Part shown: positions 9,240-17,432 of the stretch, in pieces | Layout: the number at the start of each line of letters is the position of its first letter | Position numbering within the stretch: the stretch's first letter is position 1 | Origin: Stygiobacter electus | Lineage (GTDB): Bacteria; Bacteroidota; Ignavibacteria; Ignavibacteriales; Melioribacteraceae | Assembly: GCA_029210465.1 (NCBI GenBank) | Contig: JARGDL010000006.1 | Coordinates: forward strand, 1-64,000 | Direction: 5' to 3' | Length of the DNA stretch: 64,000 nt | Program-made: the position numbers and the translations under genes | Notes under the pieces: generated by a model | What the model was told of the DNA's origin: nothing | Database searches by the model: none | Seen by the model: only the letters and a program-made list of their open reading frames with translations

Positions 9240-10415
9240 ATGTTTAAAAATATTATTCACTGGTTTAGAAGTTTAAATTGGGTTAACGATACCTTTGTTT
9301 TTTTAGCTATTGTATTTATCACTATCATCTCATACTTCTTTCTGAAAGATATTCTTTTTAGAATTATTAAAAGAATTGTAAAAAGAACTAAAACAATTGT
9401 TGATGACATTTTATTTTCTAAAACTTTTTTAAGAAGAATTTCTTATTTAGCACCACTTTTAATTTTATCACAGGTTACTTATTTAGTCCCAGAGTATGAA
9501 AAGTTTTTTGATAAATTACTTTCAATTCTTCTAGTTTTTGTTTTCTTCATTTCAATTGGTGCATTATTAACATCTTTTTCCGAGTTGTCCAATAAAATTG
9601 AAAAACTAAAAGAGAGACCGATTAAAAGTTACATTCAGATTGTTAAAATTATTCTTTATTCTTTTATGGCTATGATGATCCTTGGAATCATTGTTGGACA
9701 ATCAATTTGGAGTATTGTTACCGGACTTGGGGCTTTTACTGCAATATTAATTTTAGTTTTCAAAGATACAATTCTAAATTTCATCGCAAGCTTACAAATA
9801 TCTTCTTACGATTTAGTGCGTGTTGGTGATTGGATTGAAGTTCCAAAATTTGGTGCAGATGGTGATGTTATTGACATTTCTTTAATGATAGTAAAAGTTC
9901 AAAATTTTGATAAAACAATTACAATCATTCCCACTTATAAATTAATTGAAGAGACTTTTAAAAATTGGCGTGGAATGACCCAAAGCGGTGTTCGTAGAAT
10001 TAAACGTTCAATTTTTATTGACCAAAGAACAATTAAATTTTGTTCAGACGAATTAATAAATAAATTTTTACACATTAAAAGAATTAAAAATTTTGTAGAA
10101 GAAAGAAAAGCATTTGTAAGCGATGATTTTTTCAAAGGCATAACGAATATTGCTTTATTCAGAGAATACGTTAAAGAATATCTCACACAAAAAAATGAAA
10201 TAAGTAACGATTTTTCTTTTCAAGTACGTCAATTGCCTTCTACACCAGAAGGCTTGCCAATTGAAATTTATGCCTATGCTACAAAAACAAATTTTGTAGA
10301 ATATGAAGATTTACAAGCTGAAATCATTAATCATGTTTTAGCAATTCTAAATCAATTTGAATTAGAAATATTCCAAAATCCATCTGGAAATGATTTTAAA
10401 CAAATTATAAAATGA
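9240..10415 (+). CDS. Mechanosensitive ion channel, MscS family, YbdG-like
   Basis: 391 residues. Several N-terminal transmembrane helices precede the pore-lining stretch GLGAFTAILILVFKDTILNF and the beta domain with VGDWIEVPKFGADGDVIDIS. The sequence FDKTITIIPTYKLIEETFKNWRGM and the following RRIKRSI closely match what I recall of the YbdG (miniconductance) branch, not MscS itself. It would relieve osmotic pressure in the inner membrane. Co-directional with the symporter (12 bp) and overlapping the cupin gene by 4 bp (ATGA), so it sits in one transcript with both. Confidence 0.85.
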   Translation: MFKNIIHWFRSLNWVNDTFVFLAIVFITIISYFFLKDILFRIIKRIVKRTKTIVDDILFSKTFLRRISYLAPLLILSQVTYLVPEYEKFFDKLLSILLVFVFFISIGALLTSFSELSNKIEKLKERPIKSYIQIVKIILYSFMAMMILGIIVGQSIWSIVTGLGAFTAILILVFKDTILNFIASLQISSYDLVRVGDWIEVPKFGADGDVIDISLMIVKVQNFDKTITIIPTYKLIEETFKNWRGMTQSGVRRIKRSIFIDQRTIKFCSDELINKFLHIKRIKNFVEERKAFVSDDFFKGITNIALFREYVKEYLTQKNEISNDFSFQVRQLPSTPEGLPIEIYAYATKTNFVEYEDLQAEIINHVLAILNQFELEIFQNPSGNDFKQIIK

Positions 10416-10732
10416 ACGAATTAAAAAATATTTTTAACAATATACCAGCAAATATTCAAGAAGAAATTTTTGAAAAAATAATTTCAACAGAAAATTTTTT
10501 TGTCGAAAGAATTATTTCAGATGGACACAAATCACCTGATAATTTTTGGTACGACCAAAATAAAAATGAATTCGTTCTTATACTTCAAGGAAGTGCAATT
10601 ATAAAATATGATGATGGAAAAATCTTTTATCTGAAAGTTGGTGATTATCTAATTATTCCAGCACATCAAAAACATCGTGTTGAAGAAACTTCTTCAAAAG
10701 AAAAAACAATTTGGTTAGCAATTCATTATTAA
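10412..10732 (+). CDS. Small single-domain cupin protein
   Basis: 106 residues, one cupin barrel. NEFVLILQGSAIIKY and LKVGDYLIIPAHQKHRVEET give the two cupin motifs, with His residues placed to bind a metal. No signal peptide, so cytoplasmic. The start overlaps the stop of the MscS gene by 4 bp, so translation is probably coupled. Function unknown beyond metal or small-ligand binding. It is the last gene before the 48-bp repeat region. Confidence 0.78.
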   Translation: MNELKNIFNNIPANIQEEIFEKIISTENFFVERIISDGHKSPDNFWYDQNKNEFVLILQGSAIIKYDDGKIFYLKVGDYLIIPAHQKHRVEETSSKEKTIWLAIHY

Positions 10733-10791
10733 TTTTATGTTAAAAAATAATCCTAATTTTTTAAGTGAGTCATCTAAAAAATTATCAAATC

Positions 10792-10916
10792 ATGTCATGG
10801 TGAGCTTGTCGAACCATATCAACATTAGCTTTTGAAATCTTGTCATGGTGAACTTGTCGAACCATATCAACATTAGCTTTTGAAATCATGTCATGGTGAG
10901 CTTGTCGAACCATGAC
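10792..10916. repeat. 48-bp tandem repeat (2.5 copies) with a palindromic core
   Basis: Copy 1 is 10792-10839, copy 2 is 10840-10887 (two differences by eye), and a partial copy starts at 10888. Each copy starts with (A/T)TGTCATGGTGARCTTGTCG. The last one is a complete palindrome at 10890-10916: arms GTCATGGT and ACCATGAC around an 11-nt centre. In copies 1 and 2 the right arm is altered to ACCATATC. The copies abut without spacers, so this is not a CRISPR. It resembles small REP-like palindromes scattered in Bacteroidota genomes. Confidence 0.85.
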
Positions 10917-10992
10917 TTTACTTAAATCATCACACTTTAATTAACTAAGTGAAAATCGCACGATTATAACATTTTTTTGATGTTTCTACCAA

Positions 10993-11348
10993 TTAATAAT
11001 TTTTATAAACAGCAAATTCCTTTTCAACCAATAAATCATTGATGTTAACAAACTGTTCTTTTTTCATTTCCAAATAAATTTCACCTAGATAACGTCCATA
11101 TTTTTCATTTTTATCTTTTATTGTTTCAAGTAAAATTTCTTTCCCTAAAATATTTTCCTTAAAAAATCACGCGACTTAATTCCCATCTCTTTTTCTTTAC
11201 CTTTAAGTTCAGGAGCGTTAATTCTGTTTAATCTTATTTTTTCACCTTTAATAAAAGCATGCAATCCTAAATCTATTTCAACTGTAACTGTATCACCATC
11301 ATAAACATCTGTAACTTTTGCTTTGTAATGATAAAGTGTTTTTTCCAT
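10993..11348 (-). CDS. Thermonuclease (SNase)-like nuclease split by a -1 frameshift
   Basis: Reading from ATG at 11348 (Shine-Dalgarno AGGTGA upstream), the first frame gives VYDGDTVTVEI, IRLNRINAPE and KSRDFL, the N-terminal half of a Snase fold, then stops at 11145. One step into the -1 frame at 11165 the protein continues KENILGKEILLET, NEKYGRYLGEIY, VNINDLLVEKEFAVYKNY and stops at 10993. Together this is a full-length family member of about 118 residues with the DGD-T, Arg39, Glu47 and YGR (Arg86) positions; the first frame alone lacks the last one. The junction is T-TTT-TTA in frame, a known -1 slippery heptamer. It could be programmed frameshifting, a real mutation, or a homopolymer sequencing error. 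No export signal is seen. Confidence 0.7.
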
Positions 11349-11392
11349 TTTAATCACCTATATTTATTTTTGAATTAATAATTACTATTAAT

Positions 11393-11956
11393 ATGAAAAA
11401 TATATTAAAGATTATTTTCTTTCAATTACTTTTATTTTTTATAATAAACACAAATACTTTTTCACAAATTAAATTCAAAAGTATCAATGCAGGCTTAACT
11501 ATAGGTTCAATTAGCAGTAGCTCGCCATCATTTACAACATTAGGTGGAAAGTTGTCTACAGATTTTAATCTCTGGTTTTCTAACGATGTTAGTTTTAGAT
11601 TCGGTTTTGAACATTCGCGAATGCTTGAATACTTTTTCCCTGAAGACAGAATAAATAAAACTTATCCATTTGTAAATATTTTATCTTTAACTTCTTTTAT
11701 TAATCAAAACATATATAAAAAAATTTTTTTAGAAGAATCTGTTGGATTAATTTTATTGCGTGACAAAACCTTTAGCGATAGAAGTTATTGGGAATATGGA
11801 ACAACTTTTTCTCTCGCTTCTGGATTAGATTTTAGAGATTCAGAAAATTATGGAGCTAAATTAAGTTTAGGAATTAACTACGGCTTAACTTTCAATAAAA
11901 CAAGCGTAAATTATAATCTAATAGCGATTCAAATTAATTACTATTTCAGATTATAA
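11393..11956 (+). CDS. Small outer-membrane beta-barrel-like protein, unknown function
   Basis: 187 residues. The signal peptide ends at about NTNTFSQ. The rest alternates hydrophobic and polar residues in short strands and ends with a phenylalanine-rich strand (INYYFRL), as in 8- to 10-stranded outer-membrane proteins. No family recognised. It diverges from the nuclease gene and converges on the pheA/aroF fusion, overlapping its last 6 bp. Confidence 0.6.
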   Translation: MKNILKIIFFQLLLFFIINTNTFSQIKFKSINAGLTIGSISSSSPSFTTLGGKLSTDFNLWFSNDVSFRFGFEHSRMLEYFFPEDRINKTYPFVNILSLTSFINQNIYKKIFLEESVGLILLRDKTFSDRSYWEYGTTFSLASGLDFRDSENYGAKLSLGINYGLTFNKTSVNYNLIAIQINYYFRL

Positions 11957-14011
11957 CTTATACAAATCTCTCATCATTTCTTCGAATTGTTCAAAATATA
12001 AAGCTTGATCAGCGTCGCTTAAAGCTTTTGGTGGTTCCGGGTGAAATTCGACCATTATTCCATGAGCACCAACTACCTTTGCAGCTTTAGCAAGTGGAAC
12101 GACCTTATCACGAATACCAACAGCATGAGAAGGATCTACTATAATTGGTAAATGTGTTAATTCTTTTAATACTGGTACAGCACTTAAATCAAGTGTATTT
12201 CTCGTTGCAGTTTCAAAAGTTCTAATGCCACGTTCACATAAAATAACTTGTCTGTTTCCATGAGCTAAAATATATTCAGCAGAGTTTAACCATTCTTCAA
12301 TCGAAGCACTTAAACCACGCTTTAACATTACTGGTCTGTGACATCTTCCAACTTCTTTTAATAATTCAAAGTTTTGCATATTACGTGCACCGATTTGTAA
12401 AATGTCCGCTGTTTTAGCAACTTCAGCAACTTGATCAATACTCATTACTTCGGTAATCACAGGCATTTGATAATAACGACCAGCTTCAACCAAATAATTT
12501 AATCCTTCATAACCTAATCCTTGGAAACTATAAGGAGAAGTTCTTGGCTTAAAGCACCCGCCACGTAAAATATGAGCACCATTTTCTTTTGCTTCTAAAG
12601 CACACTTCATTATCATTTCTTCATTTTCAACTGAACATGGACCGGCAATTACAATAAAATTATTACCTCCAATTTCAACATCACGAACCTTTATAATTGT
12701 ATCTTCAGCTTTATAATCACGACTTGCAAGTTTGTAACTTTTTGGTTTTCCTTTTTTAACCTGAATATCAGGAATAGATTTAACAGCATTTTTTTTCTCT
12801 TTACTTACTTTTTCAATTTCTTCTTCTATTTCATTAAAAATTTTATTGTACTCAAGTTTTGTTCTTTCCAATTCTTGAGATGGATAACTTCCAAGCACTT
12901 TAATAAATCTTGTATAATGACCAAGTTCATCCATCACTTTTTTAATATTTTCATCTTCAATGTTACCTTCAAAATCGAGATAAAACATTTCTTCCCACGG
13001 ATTTCCTAAAATTGGTCTTGATTCCAATTTTGTAAGATTGACTTCATATTTTCTAAAAACACTTAATGCATCTACAAGTGAACCAGGTGTGTGAGAAGTT
13101 GCCATTACAATTGAAGTTTTGCTTTGTATTCTCGGATCAACTTTTTGAGGCTTTCGAGAGGCAATTAAAAATCTTGTGTAATTTTCTTGTTGGTTTGCTA
13201 TATCAGTTTTTAGAATTTTTAATCCATATAAATTAGCCGCTTCTTCACTTGCAATTGCAACAAAGTAAGGATTTTTTTCTTCACTAATTTTTTGAACTGA
13301 CATTGCTGTATCAGCAAAATATTCAATTGCAGCTTTAGGAATTGTTTCAAGAAACTTACTGCATTGAGAAACTGCTTGATGATGTGCATAAACTTTTTTG
13401 ATCTTATTAAGAGGAATATCTTTAATACCTATCAAACAATGTTTAACTTGAAATTTTTCTTCGCCGATAATTGATAAAGATGTATGCAGTAAAACATCAT
13501 AAACTTCATTAATTCCGCCACTTGTTGTATTTTCAATCGGAAGCATAGCATAATCAGCTTCTCCTTTTTCAACACATTCAACAACTTCACTAAAAAGCTT
13601 TTTAAAAACAAAATTTAAATCATAACCTGAATGAGCAAAAAACTTTTGAGCAGCTAAATAACTATATGAACCTTCTATCCCTTGAAAAGCAATTTTTATG
13701 GATTTCCCTTTTTCATTCTTATTTAATTTCGATTGGACAAAATTTTGCTGTAACCTTACAGAATCTTCTATTATTTCATAAAATATTTTAGTTACATAAT
13801 GTGAATCTAACCCTTTCTTCTTTGCTAATTTTATAAGTCTTTTCAATAAATCAGCTTCTCTAATTTGATCTCTGATTGGACTACTTAATGATTCTTTTGC
13901 AATAATTACTTCTTTACTTAATTCTCTTCTTTTAGAAAGTAATTCGATTAAAGTTTCATCTAATTTATTTATTTGTTTTCTGACGTCTGGTAATTTTTTT
14001 TTCATTCTCAT
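11951..14011 (-). CDS. Chorismate mutase-prephenate dehydratase-ACT-DAHP synthase fusion
   Basis: 686 residues with no signal peptide; cytoplasmic. Domains in order: AroQ-type chorismate mutase (about 5-90; [17 protein letters not shown]); prephenate dehydratase (about 107-285; [25 protein letters not shown] and the TRF motif); ACT regulatory domain (about 295-375; GSLVDAL and ESRP, the phenylalanine-binding signature); a charged linker of about 50 residues; and type I-beta DAHP synthase (about 425-686; [34 protein letters not shown]). It therefore joins the entry step of the shikimate pathway with the two steps committed to phenylalanine. The ACT domain is expected to sense phenylalanine and could control both ends. 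It may start at ATG 14011 or two codons later at 14005. Confidence 0.9.
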   Translation of the reverse strand: MRMKKKLPDVRKQINKLDETLIELLSKRRELSKEVIIAKESLSSPIRDQIREADLLKRLIKLAKKKGLDSHYVTKIFYEIIEDSVRLQQNFVQSKLNKNEKGKSIKIAFQGIEGSYSYLAAQKFFAHSGYDLNFVFKKLFSEVVECVEKGEADYAMLPIENTTSGGINEVYDVLLHTSLSIIGEEKFQVKHCLIGIKDIPLNKIKKVYAHHQAVSQCSKFLETIPKAAIEYFADTAMSVQKISEEKNPYFVAIASEEAANLYGLKILKTDIANQQENYTRFLIASRKPQKVDPRIQSKTSIVMATSHTPGSLVDALSVFRKYEVNLTKLESRPILGNPWEEMFYLDFEGNIEDENIKKVMDELGHYTRFIKVLGSYPSQELERTKLEYNKIFNEIEEEIEKVSKEKKNAVKSIPDIQVKKGKPKSYKLASRDYKAEDTIIKVRDVEIGGNNFIVIAGPCSVENEEMIMKCALEAKENGAHILRGGCFKPRTSPYSFQGLGYEGLNYLVEAGRYYQMPVITEVMSIDQVAEVAKTADILQIGARNMQNFELLKEVGRCHRPVMLKRGLSASIEEWLNSAEYILAHGNRQVILCERGIRTFETATRNTLDLSAVPVLKELTHLPIIVDPSHAVGIRDKVVPLAKAAKVVGAHGIMVEFHPEPPKALSDADQALYFEQFEEMMRDLYKL

Positions 14012-14095
14012 TTTTATAACAGTTCAATTTTTGGTTTGTGAATGTAAAAAAAAAATTAATGTTAAATAAAGAAATTTTAATGAGTACTTTTTAAC

Positions 14096-14126
14096 TTGAC
14101 AAAAAGGTCTTATTATTTTAGTTTTG
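14096..14126 (+). promoter_or_regulatory. Bacteroidota-type promoter for the electron-transfer operon
   Basis: TTGACA at 14096-14101, a 17-bp gap, then TAGTTTTG at 14119-14126, matching the Bacteroidota -7 element TAnnTTTG. It lies about 40 bp before the ferredoxin-subunit start at 14167, the first gene of the cytochrome island. Confidence 0.55.
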
Positions 14127-14166
14127 AATTGTGTTTTGTCCGTTTTAAATAAAATGGAGACGCAAC

Positions 14167-15075
14167 ATGTTAAACCAATCAAGAAGAGACTTCTTAAAAA
14201 CCTCAACTTTAATAACTTCAGCAACATTGGGATTGAATAGTAAAAGCAAAGCAGCATCGAAATATGTTTTATCTGAAGATCGTATGGGGGTTTTAGTTGA
14301 TACAACTGTTTGCATTGGTTGCAGAAAATGTGAATGGGCTTGTAAAGTCGCTCATAATTTACCTACCGAACCAATTGATACTTATGATGACCGTTCAGTT
14401 TTTAAAGAGAAAAGAAGACCAAATGACAAAGCTTTAACAGTTGTAAATGAATACCCAAATGATTTTACTGACAAATTTCCAATTGATGTAAAAGTTCAAT
14501 GTATGCATTGTGATAAACCAGCCTGCTTATCAGCATGTATTGTTGGTGCATTTTCTAAACATGAAAATGGTGCCGTTTTTTGGGATTCAACAAAATGTAT
14601 TGGTTGCCGTTATTGTATGGTAGCTTGCCCATTTCAAATTCCAGCATTTGAATTTGAGAAAGCATTAAAACCCGATATTAAAAAATGTGACTTTTGCTAC
14701 AAAGATAGAACGTTCAAAGGGAAATTGCCTGCTTGTGTAGAAATTTGCCCTGTTGAAGCTATAACTTATGGAAGAAGAGAAGATTTAATTAAAGCCGCTC
14801 GAGAAAAAATTAAAATGTATCCCAATCGTTATGTCAACAGAATTTTTGGTGAATATGAAGTTGGTGGTACTTCATGGTTATATCTGGCAAGTAAAGATTT
14901 TGAAAAATTAGATTTTCCAAAACTTGGAAAAGATCCTGCTCCTGGAGTTAGCGAAGCAATTCAACATGGAATTTTTGCTTACTTTGTTCCACCTGTTGCC
15001 CTTTATGCATTACTTGGTGGTATTATGTGGATAAACAAAAACAAAAAATCTAAAGAACAGGAACAGGATAAGTAA
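14167..15075 (+). CDS. Tat-exported 4x[4Fe-4S] ferredoxin subunit, HybA/NrfC type, with C-terminal membrane anchor
   Basis: 302 residues. A twin-arginine signal (QSRRDFLKTSTL) is followed by four cysteine groups: CIGCRKCEWAC, CMHCDKPACLSAC, CIGCRYCMVACP, and CDFC with PACVEICP. That is the dicluster-ferredoxin pattern of HybA, HmcB, DsrO and NrfC. A transmembrane helix near residues 270-290 (YFVPPVALYALLGGIMW) anchors it, as in HybA. It should carry electrons on the periplasmic face between the NrfD-like quinone subunit (next gene, 1-bp gap) and the 13-heme cytochrome. The operon promoter lies about 40 bp upstream. Confidence 0.9.
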   Translation: MLNQSRRDFLKTSTLITSATLGLNSKSKAASKYVLSEDRMGVLVDTTVCIGCRKCEWACKVAHNLPTEPIDTYDDRSVFKEKRRPNDKALTVVNEYPNDFTDKFPIDVKVQCMHCDKPACLSACIVGAFSKHENGAVFWDSTKCIGCRYCMVACPFQIPAFEFEKALKPDIKKCDFCYKDRTFKGKLPACVEICPVEAITYGRREDLIKAAREKIKMYPNRYVNRIFGEYEVGGTSWLYLASKDFEKLDFPKLGKDPAPGVSEAIQHGIFAYFVPPVALYALLGGIMWINKNKKSKEQEQDK

Positions 15076-15076
15076 T

Positions 15077-16315
15077 ATGGAAAATATGAAACCTAAAATG
15101 ATGCAAAAAAATTTTTTTACTCCTACTGTTATTGGTTTAACTATTTTAGCAATTAATGGCTTAATCTTTTTACTCATAAGATTTGTTTGGGGAATTGGAG
15201 CTGTAACAAATTTAGATAATCAACATCCTTGGGGAATTTGGATTGGAATAGATGTAGCGGCTGGTGTTGCCTTAGCCGCAGGTGGCTTTACTACTGCAGC
15301 TTTAGGACATATTATGCATAAAGATCAATATCATTCAATTATTCGGCCTGCTTTATTGACGGCTATGCTTGGCTACACTTTTGTAGCTTTAAGTGTAATG
15401 ATTGATTTAGGAAGATATTATTACATCTGGCACCCATTAATAATGTGGAACGGTAGTTCTGTTCTTTTTGAAGTTGGTATGTGTGTAATGATTTATGTTA
15501 TGGTTTTATATATTGAATTTTTACCAATCGTAACTGAAAGATTTATTGGCAGAGTTAATTTACCTGGTTTTTTAAAAAAACTTAACAAACCTGTTGACAA
15601 GTTTTTAAGAGTATTAGATCGTGGATTAGAAAAAACAATGTTTGTTTTTATTATTGCTGGTGTTGTGCTTTCCTGTTTACATCAATCTTCGTTGGGAACA
15701 TTGATGGTTATAGCAGGACCAAAAATGCATCCACTATGGCAAACACCAGTTCTCCCACTACTCTTTTTACTTTCTGCTATTTCTGTTGGTTTTCCTATGG
15801 TAATAATGGAATCTGTTATTACTTCAAAAAGTTTTGGTTTAAAACCTGAAACAAACATTCTAGCAGATCTTTCAAATATAATTGCTCCTCTTTTAGGTGT
15901 TTATCTTGCTTTCAAAATTGGTGATATGGTAATTCGTCAAACTTTTACTTATTTAACTGAAATTAATACCTCAAGCGTAATGTTCACACTGGAATTATTA
16001 ATTGGAATAATAATTCCTCTGAGGTTGTTTCTTTCAAATGAAATTAAAAAATCACCAACTGGAATGGCAATTGCATCGTTTCTTGTAGTGTTAGGTGTTT
16101 TAATGAATAGAATTAATAATTTTTTAGTTGCTTATAATCCACCTTATGCGCAGCACTCATATTTTCCTTCAATTGGTGAAATTAGTGTTACTATTGGTTT
16201 TGTAGCTTTAGAAATTTTATTATTTAGATTTTTTGTAATCAATTTTCCAATTGTTAGTGTTCCTGTTTATTCAACTCCTCAAACAAAATTTGCAATTAGA
16301 GGAGGTTCTAAATGA
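15077..16315 (+). CDS. NrfD/HybB-family integral membrane quinone oxidoreductase subunit
   Basis: 412 residues, about ten transmembrane helices. The HybB/PsrC/NrfD signature appears in HPWGIWIGIDVAAGVALAAGG early on, with WHPLIMWNGSSVLFEVGMCVM and CLHQSSLGTLMVIAGPKMHPLW further on. Family members exchange electrons with menaquinone in the inner membrane. With the ferredoxin subunit before it and the multiheme cytochrome after it (overlapping by 4 bp), it forms a three-part menaquinone:cytochrome c module like Hmc, Qrc or Cbc complexes. Direction of flow (quinol oxidation or quinone reduction) is not shown by sequence. Confidence 0.9.
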   Translation: MENMKPKMMQKNFFTPTVIGLTILAINGLIFLLIRFVWGIGAVTNLDNQHPWGIWIGIDVAAGVALAAGGFTTAALGHIMHKDQYHSIIRPALLTAMLGYTFVALSVMIDLGRYYYIWHPLIMWNGSSVLFEVGMCVMIYVMVLYIEFLPIVTERFIGRVNLPGFLKKLNKPVDKFLRVLDRGLEKTMFVFIIAGVVLSCLHQSSLGTLMVIAGPKMHPLWQTPVLPLLFLLSAISVGFPMVIMESVITSKSFGLKPETNILADLSNIIAPLLGVYLAFKIGDMVIRQTFTYLTEINTSSVMFTLELLIGIIIPLRLFLSNEIKKSPTGMAIASFLVVLGVLMNRINNFLVAYNPPYAQHSYFPSIGEISVTIGFVALEILLFRFFVINFPIVSVPVYSTPQTKFAIRGGSK

Positions 16316-17430
16316 AAAAGATTTTACTAATCGTTATAATTATTTCATTTCAGTTATTAGCTCAGAATAAAATAAATGTCAATCATAAATATCAAGAGTT
16401 AAAGTGTAGTACATGCCATACTTGCGAAATTCCGACTAAAGAAAAACCTTGTTTAATAGATTGCCCACGCGATAAAATGATAACAATTGAACATAAAGCT
16501 GAAGAAGGACCTGTTGTTTTAACAATTGATAGGTTAAAGAAACAAACTGATATTTATAAACCAGTTATATTTACTCACCGTTTACATGCTGAAATGTCTG
16601 ACATGGCTGGTGGTTGTAAAATGTGTCATCATTATAATCCACCTGGAAAAGTAATTGGTTGCAAAGAGTGCCATGAAATTGATAGGAACAGAATTGATAT
16701 AAGTAAGCCAGATTTAAAAGGTGCATATCATCAACAATGTATGAATTGCCACCGTCAATGGAGTGGTAAAGTTGAATGTTTAAGTTGTCATGATTTAAAT
16801 GCAAATCAGAAAAAATCTGAAAAGCAAAAAGAAATTGATGCTACGAAGAAAGTCCATAAGAAAGTTGAACCACCGAAAATAATTAAATTCGAAACTCCAA
16901 AGTCGTCCAGCAAATTTGTTGAATTTTTGCATGAAGAACATTTCAATTTATTTTCAATTGAATGTCAAAAATGTCACTCCAATGAAAGTTGTAATAAGTG
17001 TCATTATAAATTTAAGCCAGTTCCTGCTTCGCAAAAAAGTACTTTAGAAAAGCATACTAAATGTTCAAATTGTCATGATACAAAATCAAACTGTACGATG
17101 TGTCATTCAAATAATGCTAAAAATGCTTTTAATCATTTAGAAAGAACAGGTTTTGATATTAATAAATTTCATAGTAAACTAACTTGTCAAAGATGCCATG
17201 TTGAAAAAGGAAAATTTATCGGACTTAATTCTGATTGTTCAACTTGTCACGGAATTTGGACAAAAGATAATTTTAAACATTCACTTGTTGGATTACAGCT
17301 TGATGAAACGCACTTAGAATTTGATTGCACTGAATGTCATCAAAATAAAAAATTTGAAAAACCAACATGTAAGAATTGTCATGATGACAAAGAATTTCCA
17401 AAAGATAAACCAGGAAAATTGGTTAAGTAA
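16312..17430 (+). CDS. Periplasmic 13-heme cytochrome c of the NrfD-type complex
   Basis: 372 residues with a signal peptide ending near LLAQ. I count 13 CxxCH motifs, from CSTCH near residue 32 to CKNCH near 357. The first motif is part of a tight cysteine cluster CSTCHTC...PCLIDCPR, which may hold something besides haem. A lysine-rich linker (about 165-190) divides a first group of five haems from a second of eight. It overlaps the NrfD-like gene by 4 bp and precedes the sensor kinase by 2 bp, so all are one operon. It should take electrons from the ferredoxin subunit to the later cytochromes. Confidence 0.88.
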   Translation: MKKILLIVIIISFQLLAQNKINVNHKYQELKCSTCHTCEIPTKEKPCLIDCPRDKMITIEHKAEEGPVVLTIDRLKKQTDIYKPVIFTHRLHAEMSDMAGGCKMCHHYNPPGKVIGCKECHEIDRNRIDISKPDLKGAYHQQCMNCHRQWSGKVECLSCHDLNANQKKSEKQKEIDATKKVHKKVEPPKIIKFETPKSSSKFVEFLHEEHFNLFSIECQKCHSNESCNKCHYKFKPVPASQKSTLEKHTKCSNCHDTKSNCTMCHSNNAKNAFNHLERTGFDINKFHSKLTCQRCHVEKGKFIGLNSDCSTCHGIWTKDNFKHSLVGLQLDETHLEFDCTECHQNKKFEKPTCKNCHDDKEFPKDKPGKLVK

Positions 17431-17432
17431 TA

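Noticed and set aside
10792..10916. Repeat units of 48 bp as a CRISPR array
   Set aside because: The units abut directly with no variable spacers and there are no cas genes nearby.
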